From NCBI GenBank assembly GCA_029721515.1, contig CM056554.1, positions 24,615,488 to 24,679,487 on the forward strand: a DNA stretch of 64,000 nucleotides, given 5' to 3'. The stretch comes from Synanceia verrucosa (lineage: Eukaryota > Chordata > Actinopteri > Perciformes > Synanceiidae). The notes under the pieces are model-generated. The model did not search any database and was not told where the DNA came from. It saw only the letters and a program-made list of their open reading frames with translations. Below are positions 54,657-64,000 of the stretch, in pieces. Position numbers and translations under genes: made by a program. Position 1 is the stretch's first letter. The number at the start of each line of letters is the position of its first letter.

Positions 54657-56041
54657 AATATGTACATACATCATGTACAAAAAAATAAAAATAATAAGAA
54701 AATAATAAAGGAAAAAACAAAATCTCATCTCATGTCTTCATAGTCCATAAAGGGTTGCCATGTCAGAAATAATGCATACAGTTTGATCTTTTCCAGATGT
54801 TTCCTCAAAAATGGGTTTTCCCGTGTCCAGTCAGAGCTAACATTGTGCTAAAGACCAATAATGGCCCTATGCCAACCTTCCATATTGTCACTCAGAATTC
54901 AAAACGTCCTGCTTGCATTCTTTATTGTACCATAAAACCAGCCACTGCTACATCAAGAACGTAAGCCTTCAACTTTCACTAAATACTGACATGATAACTT
55001 GATTACAGTTATTTAATTTGTGAGGCAACATATCAGCTTCCCAGCAGTTCCTCTATGTAACATCACTTCCTTTTCATTTTCCAAAGATAAACGGGTGCTG
55101 TTCAAAAGGTTTCCATAGGATGGCAGTAGCACTATGTTCTCATCCTGACAGTTTTAATAGTTTCTCATTATCCATGCATGGTACCACTCATGAGCCAGTC
55201 TGCCAAAGAAACTGCAGCACTAAACAACATCACTTGGCTGCTGCACTTGGAGTCTTTTAGTGTCAAACACAGTTCATTTAAAAAAAAAATAATCATAATC
55301 ATATTTTTATTGTGCATTAAATTAAGCTTTAAATTAAGTTTTTCATTAAGGCTCCCAAATGATTTGTTTTTTCAATCACAATTAATATTATTTTATGTTT
55401 CATGTGTAAATGTTTTTTAGATGCACTGGTCTGCAGTCAGCTGACACCCATTTAACAAGAGCTAGAGTTAACTTCTTCATTTAGTTTCATCCTCATGGAC
55501 ACTTGATCACTGATAAACACTAGCTTTAGCCTGTTATGCCATGATTTTCAGCCAATCGGCATGTCAGCGACATTTTTTTCACACCCGTCCCCCAGATCAG
55601 GGTGAGGCAGTTGACAGTTCGCAGTCATAAATGGCAGTCATAAGCTCACCGACGTCAGTGAGAGCAGACATGGTTGAAAGGAGCAGTGGCTGCAACAGAG
55701 CAACAGCAGAAGTACAACATCAACATCAGAAACAACTTTTCTCTTTTTGTTCTTACACAGTAAAACACAAATATCTTGGAAGGCCGTATTCTGCTCGGTG
55801 TTCATGTTTACAATGAAAAGCTCGCTGTTGACTGCGCTCCAGACAGCCTCTTCTCACTAATTCCTGGTTAATAAATGAGCCGTTCATCTTTTTCTAGTGT
55901 TCAAATGATCGGTTGTTTACACTGATCACTGAAACAGCTGAAATCTATCTTCAAAGACAGCAGAAGAGGCTTTGTTCTAGTGTTTGGAAGGCAATATGTC
56001 CATATATTCAATAAAGTGACAGTTCAGAATTTCGGACATAG
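54657..56041. other. No gene recognised
   Basis: Frames at 55178-55420 and 55631-55816 have no features. The stretch 55560-55700 is slightly GC-richer, with CACCGACGTCAGTGAGAGC (palindromic GACGTC, CRE-like). Confidence 0.4.
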
Positions 56042-56564
56042 TCAAGTCAATTTTATTTGTATAGCCCGATATCACAAATTACCAATTTGCCTCAGAGGGC
56101 TTTACAATCTGTACAGGATATGACACCCTCTGTCCGTTACAAATGACCCTCACATCCATCCATCCATCCATCCATCCATCCATTCTCTTCCGCTTATCCA
56201 GGATCGGGTCGCGGGGGCAGCAGCTTAAGCAGTGAAGCCCAGACTTCCCTCTCCTCGGCCACTTCGTCCAGCTCTTCCGGAGGGATCTCGATGCACAGTC
56301 TCTCCAGTGTGTCCTGGGTCGTCCCTGGGGTCTCCTACCGACGGGACTAGCCCAGTACACCTCCTAAGGGAAGCGTCCAGGATCCTAACCAGATCCTCAC
56401 ATTGACTGAGGAAAAAACTCCCCCAAAAAAACTTTTAACGGGAAAAAAATGGAAGAAACCTCAGGAAGAGCAACAGAGGAGAGATCTCTTTTCCAGGATG
56501 GACATACATGGAATAGAACACTCCATATAACAACAGTTAATACATATAGAAATATGACAACAGC

Positions 56565-56621
<57 letters not shown>

Positions 56622-56634
56622 TGACAACAGCTAC

Positions 56635-56640
<6 letters not shown>
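56042..56640 (-). mobile_element. L2 LINE 3' tail, copy C (minus), with an insertion
   Basis: Reverse of 12153-12501, starting AGTCAAGTCAATTTTATTTG and ending in TAGCTGTTGTCAT / (TA)n on the minus strand. It is interrupted at 56155-56395 by another LINE fragment. CCTCACAT occurs on both sides of the insertion. Confidence 0.8.
56155..56395 (-). mobile_element. LINE 3' fragment with GGAT tail, nested in the L2 tail
   Basis: Minus strand: W-x-D-x-A-S-R-S-L-R-type text in one frame, E-E-L-D-E-V-A-E-E-R-E in another, CCCGCGACCCGATCC, GATAAGCGGAAGAGAATGG, then GGATGG repeats. Same family as 36350-36534. The flanking 8-bp duplication CCTCACAT supports retroposition. Confidence 0.65.
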
Positions 56641-56707
<67 letters not shown>

Positions 56708-56756
56708 CTGTGTATATATATGTATATGTATGTATGTATATATATATATACACCGA
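56566..56756. repeat. (TA)n/(TG)n microsatellites, duplicated
   Basis: Two (TA)n tracts (56570-56617 and 56636-56692) separated by a copy of AATATGACAACAGCTACTAT, followed by TG and TATG runs to 56756. The intervening repeat means the tail segment itself was duplicated once. Confidence 0.9.
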
Positions 56757-59056
56757 TGGCATTGTTTACACCCGAGACCAGCTGATTGCCCTGAGGTCCC
56801 CGACTGTCTTGGCCGGAGAGAGACCCACCATACCAAAGGAGCTAAAAGGGAGACGGCGAGGCTGCAGAGCGGGGCTTAGACGGAGGATGAAGAAGAGAAA
56901 GTTTAAGCCCTACATTTCTGCAGTCATCACTGGGAACGTGAGGTCACTGGCAAATAAATTGGACGAACTGGAAGCGCTCGTCAGGACGCAGAGGGAGTAC
57001 AGAGAGTCCAGTATCATGTGTTTCACGGGGACGTGGCTGTACGAGCAGATACCGGACTCTAATGTCATCACTCCCAGCTTCCAGATGGTTTGTGCCAACA
57101 GAGACACCACCGCGACCGGCAAGAAGAAAGGAGGAGGCCTCGCCGTGTTTGTGAACAACAGGTGGTGTCACCCCAGGCGCGTCTCCGTTAAAGAGCAGCT
57201 TTGCAGCCCGGACATTGAGCTCGTCGCCGTCGGACTTCGTCCATATTATTTGCCGAGGGAATTCTCCAGTGTTATCGCCATCATTGTTTACATTCCTCTG
57301 TCTGGAAACGCAGAAGCAGCGTGTGACGCCATCCACACCGTGACTGCTGGATTACAGACAAAACACCCCGGGGCCTTCATCATTATTACCGGTGACTTCA
57401 ACCACGCAAATGTTAAGGATGTGTACAGCTCCACTGCCCTACCACCACTGGGAAGGTCCCACAACCTGGTCCTGCTCTCAACATCATACAAGCCTGTGGT
57501 TCAGCAGCACCCAGTAACAATGAGGACAGTGAGGAAATGGTCTCCTGAGGCCATGGAGACACTGCGTGGAGCGCTGGAGGCTACTGACTGGGATGCTCTG
57601 TATGAGCCACATGGTGAAGACATCGATGGACTGACTGACTGTGTCTCCGAGTGCATTGGGTTCTGCATTGAAAACACCATCCCCACATGTTTTTCAATAG
57701 GTTCAACACTAACACACCCACCCCTTGCAACCCTTCTACTGCATCACAAAACAACAACCCCCCCTCTCCCGCCACCACCATCTACCCCTCACCACCCCAT
57801 CTCCTTCCCCCCTGCTGACACCCACCATGGACCTTTTCACACCTCTTGCCCCCAGGACATCCTCACAGTCCCCACAGTTCCCCACCACCTCCGACAGCAG
57901 ACACCTCTTCCCACCACCGTCGCTACCTCCACCCCCCAACCCACTGGTGACCTCAACCTCAGAACCTGCCGTGTCACACACTCCCCAGTCTGGACTCCAT
58001 ATTACATCTAGCCAGGTGAGGAGAGAACTGGAGAAGCTCAAACAGAGGAAAGCTGCTGGTCCAGACTGCATCAGCCCTCGTGTGTTGAAGGCATGTTCCA
58101 ACCAGCTCTGTGAAGTTCTCCAGCACCTCTTCAACCTCAGCCTACGCCTTCAGAGAGTGCCACTGCTCTGGAAAACATCCTGCCTGGTTCCAGTGCCTAA
58201 AAAAGGACGTCCTGCTGCACTGGAGGACTACAGGCCAGTGGCACTGACCTCTCACATCATGAAAGTCATGGAGAGACTGGTCCTGGCACACCTCAGGCCG
58301 CTGGTGTGCCCATTGCAAGACCCTCTGCAGTTTGCATATCAGCCCCATGTTGGGGTAGATGATGCAATTATCTACCTGCTGCAGAAGGCGTACTCCTCCC
58401 TGGACAGACCTAACACCTTGGTCCGCGTCATGTTCTTTGACTTCTCTAGCGCCTTTAACACTATCCAGCCTGGACTGCTGATGGCCAAACTGCAGGATAT
58501 GCGGGTGAGTGCTCCCCTCATCACTTGGGTTGATGACTATCTAACGGGCAGACCGCAGTTTGTGAGACTACAGAACTGTGTGTCTGATCATCTGATTAGT
58601 AACATTTGGGCTCCCCAGGGAACTGTGCTGTCTCCCTTCCTCTTCACCACATACACGTCAGACTTTAAGTACTGCACTGAGTTGTGTCATCTACAGAAAT
58701 TCTCAGATGACACAGCTATAGTGGGGTGTGTGGAGGGAGGGAGGGCGGCTGAGTACAGGGACCTGGTGGACCGCTTTGTTAAGTGGTGTGGGGAGAACCA
58801 CCTGCAACTGAACGTGGCGAAGACGAAGGAGATGGTGGTAGACTTCAGGAGGAACAAGCCCCTGCCCTCTCCTGTCAGCATTAGTGGGACAGATGTGGAT
58901 TTAGTGGACTCTTACAAATACCTGGGTGTCACACTAGACAATAAGCTGGACTGGTCTACCAATACAGAGGCCATCTACAAGAGGGGCCAGAGCCGGCTTT
59001 ACTTCTTAAGGAGGCTCAGGTCCTTCTATGTCTGCAATAAGATGCCGCAGATGTTT
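56757..59056 (+). pseudogene. CR1-group LINE (plus), endonuclease and reverse transcriptase
   Basis: The endonuclease frame (56757-57690): N-V-R-S-L-A-N-K-L-D-E-L-E, C-F-T-G-T-W-L (Glu of the second motif replaced by Gly), K-K-G-G-G-L-A-V-F, and T-G-D-F-N-H-A, then a deletion joining directly to N-V-K-D and L-G-R-S-H-N, where an S-D-H is expected. The RT frame (57725-59056): K-A-A-G-P-D-C-I-S, V-P-K-K-G-R, Y-R-P-V-A-L-T-S, F-F-D-F-S-S-A-F-N-T, A-P-Q-G-T-V-L-S-P and F-S-D-D-T-A-I-V. It ends at K-M-P-Q-M-F, where the minus-strand LINE is inserted. Dead because of internal deletions. Confidence 0.8.
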
Positions 59057-61601
59057 CAGATTTCAGATTTATTGTCCCTTGAGGGGAAATTCAGTTTGCA
59101 GTAGGAGTAGTTTGCAATGACAGACATATTACAATGCAGCATACACAACCACAAAAAAAAACCTCTGAGAACAGTTAAAACACAACACGAGTAAGATTCA
59201 GTTAGAAATGGGAGAAACAGTGTTGTCCGAAAAGAAGTCCTTAGTAAAATGAAGTAAGCTAAAATGCAGACCAAAGCACAGAACACAAAATAAATAGAAT
59301 TAAAATGTGGGCCCCACTAAAGTGCTGGTACAGTCCAGTCAGTAAAGTGCCACTGCAGGTCACTGGTGCAGATTAAGCGCTTTTATTGCACTTTGGACAA
59401 AACAGAAATTAAATCTGTTGCTCTTTGCCCTGAGGCATCTGTATCTCCGGCCAGAAGGGAGAAGAGCAAAATCCTCCAAGAGAGGGTGGTCAGTACTGGC
59501 CAAGATGGACCTTGCCTTCCTCAGGACATTTCTTTCAAAAATAGCTGCCAGGGGGAGCTGCTGAACACCAATGATTTTGCTGGCTATCTTAACAATGGTA
59601 GACAGTCGATTTTTCTTTTGCACTGTGAGATTTCCATACCAGGAGATGATACAAAAAGTTAGGACAGACTCAATAAAAGATTTATAGAATAAAACCATCA
59701 GTGTCTTGTCCACATTGAAGGTGTTCAGTCTGCGCAGAAAATTAAGTCTTTGCAGGCCCTTTTTATAAATTGTGGACGTGTTAAGGTCGTGATTTAAATT
59801 GTTGTCAATTTCTGTCCCCAGATATTTGTAGCTCTCCACTTCCTCAACAGGTGATCCTTTGATGACAGCTGGGGAGGATAAGTGGGAGGCTTTTCTGAAA
59901 TCAATGGCCATTTCTTTGGTTTTGTGGACGTTCAGCTTCAGAAAGTGATTGTCACACCATGCTATAAAGTCACTCAGGACTGGCCCATGATCGACCTCAG
60001 CATCCTGGAGCAGACTGATTAAGACTGTATCGTCTGCGAATTTAAGAAGATGTCTGTCTTTATAGCTGCTCCTACAGTCATTTGAATAAAGAATATACAA
60101 TAAAGGAGACAGAACACACCCCTGTGGTGAGCCTGTAGATGACTGCCTTTTCAGAGATAAAGTACCATTGGCCTTGACTACCTGGGGCCTGCATGTTAAA
60201 AAATCCAGCACCCATTTCACCATTCCGACGTCAAGGTTAAAAGTTTACAACAGTTTGTCGGCTAAGATATGTGGCTGAATTGTACTAAAGGCTGATGAGA
60301 AGTCCACGAATAAAAGCCTAGCGTGAGTTTTTGTACCCTCAAGATGTTTGTACAAGAAATTAAACAGAGTAATAGTAGCATCCTCTACCCCTCTCTTAGT
60401 CCGATATGCAAACTGCATTGGGTCAAGCTGGCACTGTACTTTATCGATCAGAATTTGTTTGACCAACTGCTCAAAGACCTTCATCACCAGTGAAGTCAAC
60501 GCGACAGGCCTCAGATCATTAAGCTCTTTTGGAGATTTGGTTTTTGCCACGGGTACAACAATAGATTCCTTCCACAGTTTTGGGACCTTGTGTTGGATAA
60601 GTGAAGCATTGAAAAGGTCAGAGAAAATATAGCACAATTGATCAGCGCATGCTTTTAAAAATTTGCCAGTGATCATGTCCGATCCGGAACTCTTCCTGAT
60701 ATTACATTTGTGGAACATGGATCTAACTGAGTGGGCACTGATTTTTGGCTGAGGGGAGGTGGTAGTGACATTCAATGAAGCCAACAAATCATTGTGTACA
60801 TTAGTAAAATCATGTTCATCACCAAACCGTAAATAAAATTCATTCAATGCATTCACCAGCTCAGAGTTTGAGTCAAAACCGTCAATAGTGATTGGCCCAA
60901 GATTCCTCTTGTTTTGGCTCGTCATCACTTTCATCCCGTCCCACACTGCCTTCAGGTCATTACTGCGAAATTTCTCCTCTATTCTGTTCTTATATTCAAG
61001 TTTTTCCCTCCTGATTTCATATCTAACTTCTTTTTTAGTTTGTGCCCTATCATGTTCATCATGAACATCATGAAGAAAAGCATGATGTTTCCTGTGCAGC
61101 ACATCTTTCACTGCTTTATTTAACCAGGGTTTGTTGTTTGGGAACACCTTTACTTGTTTCGTTGGGATTATTGAATCTTTTAAATAGAGAATGTAAGATG
61201 ATATCACCTCAGTCCTCTCATCGAGATCAGGAGAATTGAAGACAGTCCAGTCTGTGCACTCCAAGGTTCCCTTCAGTTCCTCCACAGCACTCTCGGTCCA
61301 CAACTCCACTGCTCTGGTAGCTACGTTGCCCCTTTTAAGGAAAGGCTTGTAGATTGGGATAAGGAGGATAGTATTGTGGTCCGAGGAACCAAGAGGGGGC
61401 AAGGCTGCAGACTTATAGGCACCTTTGACTGATCCATAACATAAGCCAATAGTTTTGTTCAGTCTAGTAGGGCAAGAAATATACTGATAAAAGTTGCTCA
61501 TTGATTTCAGATTACAATGATTGAAATCACCGAGGATGAAGCAAGGGGCGTCAGGAGAGAGGGACTGTAGCTTCTGTGTGACCTTTTGAATAATTGTCAC
61601 A
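59057..61601 (-). pseudogene. CR1-group LINE (minus), 5'-truncated
   Basis: Minus strand. The frame 61600-60245 begins inside the endonuclease: I-L-G-D-F-N-H-C and L-G-S-S-D-H-N, then N-N-K-P-W-L, a basic linker, R-P-V-A-L-T-S-L and L-F-V-D-F-S-S-A-F-S-T. The frame stops at 60245 and resumes at 60223 with V-L-D-F-L-T, S-P-Q-G-C-V-L-S-P, F-A-D-D-T-V-L and a C-terminus ending at 59360. The 3' UTR runs to 59057 and ends CAATAAATCTGAAATCTG (minus strand), a LINE terminal microsatellite. A single stop/shift near 60240 separates the halves, so it is younger than its host LINE. Confidence 0.8.
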
Positions 61602-61881
61602 GGGAGGCAGATGGCAGTGTGAGGAGGCGGATGGCAGTGTGACGGAACGCATCGTGAGAGTCGGACCAGAGAGCGAGATTCAACATGGCGGCGCCCAGCA
61701 ACTGAGAGACACGACTGAAAAACATAACAAACAAAACAAATTTTGAGCTGTTAAACAATAAAGCGGATCGGATCGCATTCATAAGTCGCTACTTTACAAC
61801 TATTAAACACAAACGATCCTGACAGTGGTGACCGTAAGGGACTTGGAAGATTTCATCGACGCCTACAACCAGCAGAACAGA
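61602..61881 (+). promoter_or_regulatory. L1-type LINE 5' UTR/promoter
   Basis: Two near-identical 19-bp repeats (GAGGCAGATGGCAGTGTGA and GAGGCGGATGGCAGTGTGA) at 61603-61641. CAACATGGCGGCG at 61681-61693 resembles a YY1 site, the motif that positions transcription in mammalian L1. The role here is inferred. Confidence 0.5.
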
Positions 61882-62526
61882 ATGGATTCCACTGGACAAA
61901 AAAAACTGGACAAATTAATGTCACTACACAAAGAAGTTGCCGACATACGTGACAGCCTGGAATTTGCGCATAATAACATAGTTTCCCTGCAACAAACAAA
62001 CCATGAATTACAGACCTCCGTCAAGACACTCACCGAACAGATGAACACCGTCACAAGGGAAAACAAAATGTTGAAAGAAAAACTTCTGGACATACAAACT
62101 CGATCCATGAGAGACAACCTCATCTTCTCTGGCATATCTGAAAAAACTCCCGACAACCCAGAATCTGAAATTAAAGACTTCATGATTACTCAGCTCAAAC
62201 TCCCACGTGACACGGTTCAAAACATAACATTTCACCGAGTTCATCGCCTCGGCAAACGATCAGATAACGGACCCAGGCTCATCATCACAAAATTTGAACA
62301 CTTCAAACAGAAGGAGCTGGTTAAAAGCCAAGGAAAGGAACTCAAAGGCACAAGATTTGGACTAAACGATCAATACCCCCATGAAATCAACAAACGCCGT
62401 AAAGTACTGTACCCATTACTAAAGGAAAACCGGAAAAACAACAAGCGTGCTTCACTGGTATGTGACAGACTATACATTGATGGACAGCTGTTCAAAAGCA
62501 TAACACTTACACCATGGCTTTTCTAA
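61882..62526 (+). CDS. L1-type ORF1 protein (RNA-binding)
   Basis: Uninterrupted frame; the first ATG is at 61882 (MDSTGQKKLD), giving 214 residues. An in-frame non-ATG extension is open to 61807. Residues about 8-85 form a coiled coil (heptads such as L-x-x-T-N-H-E-L, L-T-E-Q-M-N-T-V). This is followed by the RRM-type R-D-N-L-I-F-S-G-I and a C-terminal domain with H-R-V-H-R-L-G-K and D-Q-Y-P-H-E-I-N-K-R-R-K. This is the L1 ORF1 layout: it trimerises and coats LINE RNA in the ribonucleoprotein. The length is shorter than mammalian ORF1p but typical of fish L1. No damage visible. Confidence 0.8.
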   Translation: MDSTGQKKLDKLMSLHKEVADIRDSLEFAHNNIVSLQQTNHELQTSVKTLTEQMNTVTRENKMLKEKLLDIQTRSMRDNLIFSGISEKTPDNPESEIKDFMITQLKLPRDTVQNITFHRVHRLGKRSDNGPRLIITKFEHFKQKELVKSQGKELKGTRFGLNDQYPHEINKRRKVLYPLLKENRKNNKRASLVCDRLYIDGQLFKSITLTPWLF

Positions 62527-62935
62527 CTGAACAAAACGAATCAAATCATGTTGGAAAAAAAAGAAAAGAGTTAATATTAAACTGCAGTATTAACAATTAA
62601 TAGACTATATGGACCGTAATATATGTAAAATCAACATCGACTGGAATATTGATTACTCACGCTCTACTCCGAAACGCATTTTGTAATGTCTGACCTTTCC
62701 AAATTTGTTAATCTTCTTGTTTATGTTTGTACTGTCTATATTGTTGTTTTTGTTTTATTTATTGTCCTATTTTCACGTCTCTATTGTAAAGTGACATCAT
62801 TGTTTCTTCTCCCTCTTCTACTCTCTACCCCCCCCTCCTCCCCATTCCAATTCTCCTGGGTTCCATTGATCTTCTCTCTATCACATCATTTAGCTTTCAT
62901 CCTCTATTTAAAATGAGACTTGTATATCTTTCATC
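62527..62935 (+). other. L1 inter-ORF region
   Basis: 409 bp between ORF1 and ORF2, T/C-rich from 62700. The 76-codon hydrophobic frame at 62686-62916 looks like a by-product of this composition and is not called a gene. Confidence 0.5.
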
Positions 62936-64000
62936 ATGCAAACTCTGAACTTAATAACATGGAACATACGTGGTATTCGTAATCAAACAAAAAAAAACAA
63001 AATCTTTAATCATCTTATCAAATTGAAGGCAGACATATGTTTCCTACAAGAAATTCATTTAACACACTTAGAACAACAATACCTGAAGAATAAACACTAT
63101 GATAAAATATTTCTATCAACTTATAACAGTAAACAAAGAGGTGTTTCAATTCTAGTAAGTAAAAATATTCCAATTATCCACAACTCATCTATTATTGATC
63201 CAGAAGGAAGATTTATCATCATTAATATATCTATCAATGACACTACCTTCACCCTAGCTAACATTTATGGCCCCAACAAGGATGAGTCAACCTTTTTTCA
63301 TAGCTTCTTCCCTTTATTGTGTGATTCCACAAATGTTATATTGGCTGGAGACTTTAACACGGTCATTAATCCCTCAATTGATCGTTCTAATACATCAAGC
63401 AACCTAAGAAACTGGCACTCCACAGATATAATAAAACAATATATGGAGGATTATGGACTTTGCGATAGTTGGAGAAGAAGGAACCCATCATTGAAAGAAT
63501 ACTCATATTTCTCCCCTGTGCATCAATCATACTCCAGGATTGATTTTTTCCTTGTAAGTAACTCACTCATGCAACATATCCAAGAAAACAGAATCCATTC
63601 AATCATAATTAGTGACCACGCTCCAATTTCACTATCAGTAAATACTCAATCACCGATCAAACCGCCAACAAGATGGCGTTTCAATACTTCTCTCTTAGAT
63701 GATCCTGATTTTACCTCCATGATCCAAAAAGAGTGGGCATCCTTCCTGGAGATAAACGACTCTCCAGAACTCACACCAACATTGTTATGGGAAACTGGCA
63801 AAGCAGTAATCAGAGGTAAAATTATATCATACTCATCACATAAGAAAAAGGAGCAACAGAAATTGGAAAACAATCTGGAACAACAAATTAAACACCTAAC
63901 TAATCAAAATGCCAATAATCCCAGTGAAGAAATACAAAATAAATTGAGACTGCTCAAAATAGAACTTGAAACTATCATACACAAGAAAACAGATTTTCTT
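62936..64000 (+). CDS. L1-type ORF2: endonuclease start, open to the window edge
   Basis: ATG at 62936 (MQTLNLITWNIRGIR); 355 codons are open through 64000, so the reverse transcriptase lies outside. The APE-type endonuclease motifs are all present: T-W-N-I-R-G (Asn), L-Q-E-I-H-L (metal-binding Glu), N-I-Y-G-P-N, A-G-D-F-N-T-V (Asp/Asn), S-R-I-D-F-F-L-V and I-S-D-H-A-P-I (catalytic His). The enzyme nicks target DNA to prime reverse transcription. ORF1-ORF2 order and spacing fit L1. No stop or shift in the visible part. Confidence 0.85.
   Translation, partial: MQTLNLITWNIRGIRNQTKKNKIFNHLIKLKADICFLQEIHLTHLEQQYLKNKHYDKIFLSTYNSKQRGVSILVSKNIPIIHNSSIIDPEGRFIIINISINDTTFTLANIYGPNKDESTFFHSFFPLLCDSTNVILAGDFNTVINPSIDRSNTSSNLRNWHSTDIIKQYMEDYGLCDSWRRRNPSLKEYSYFSPVHQSYSRIDFFLVSNSLMQHIQENRIHSIIISDHAPISLSVNTQSPIKPPTRWRFNTSLLDDPDFTSMIQKEWASFLEINDSPELTPTLLWETGKAVIRGKIISYSSHKKKEQQKLENNLEQQIKHLTNQNANNPSEEIQNKLRLLKIELETIIHKKTDFL

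Noticed and set aside
56449..56760. N-terminal part of a 520-codon frame beginning at 56449
   Set aside because: The first 100 codons come from the L2 tail and TA/TG repeats (Tyr-Ile runs); only the later part is LINE endonuclease.
62686..62916. Hydrophobic 76-codon frame between L1 ORF1 and ORF2
   Set aside because: T/C-rich inter-ORF spacer; no homology or conserved motif recognised.

Overview
The window is non-coding-rich eukaryotic DNA that looks like a teleost fish. Three things point there: L2/CR1-group LINEs with the 3' tails typical of fish, PIF/Harbinger and Tc1 elements of fish type, and tRNA-headed SINE copies ending in GGAT repeats, all among many (TG)n/(TA)n microsatellites. There are no bacterial-style genes. 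Almost every long reading frame belongs to a transposable element and most are broken. The assignment rests on recognising protein and repeat families by eye; no database search was possible.

Layout. 1-1490: env-like retroviral fragment plus a 3' segment that recurs at 25.4 kb. 2.7-2.9 kb: palindromic hAT-like MITE, also at 33.8 and 52.1 kb. 3.9-7.9 kb: tandem GGCCCGAGCGGAC-type repeats and an unclassified fish repeat, interrupted by a 1.5 kb Harbinger-like MITE. 9.0-12.5 kb and 15.3-18.9 kb: LINE fragments fused or nested. 20.7-25.0 kb: two phase-compatible exons that may be the end of a host gene, the intron between them filled by a SINE and by an LTR/gag fragment. 26.6-27.4 kb: Tc1 transposase remnant. 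27.5-30.6 kb: L2-type LINE. 30.9 kb: SINE with a 13-bp target duplication. 31.7-35.3 kb: two-gene Harbinger transposon.

36.8-47.3 kb: a Ty3/Gypsy element on the minus strand (LTRs of 177 and 185 bp, GATTC target duplication, tRNA-Leu-type primer site), followed by a near-identical 4.25 kb tandem duplicate of most of it plus flanking DNA. 48.6-49.35 kb: divergent copies of the repeat into which the Gypsy inserted, including an empty-site paralogue. 50.9 kb: GC-rich minus-strand candidate first coding exon and promoter. 53.2-54.7 kb: Harbinger-type MITE with a Myb/SANT exon remnant. 56.0-61.6 kb: L2 tail and two opposed CR1-group LINEs, one inserted in the other. 61.6-64.0 kb: L1-type LINE with complete ORF1 and an ORF2 open to the window edge.

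The functional logic is that of selfish elements: LINE machinery (endonuclease plus reverse transcriptase) that can mobilise SINEs, Harbinger transposase plus its Myb-like partner that can mobilise MITEs, and Gypsy gag-pol. Most are dead here. The best candidate for recent or current activity is the L1 at the right edge. I did not find a clear previously undescribed system. The most informative structure is the recent duplication at 37.9-47.3 kb with its 871-bp junction insert.
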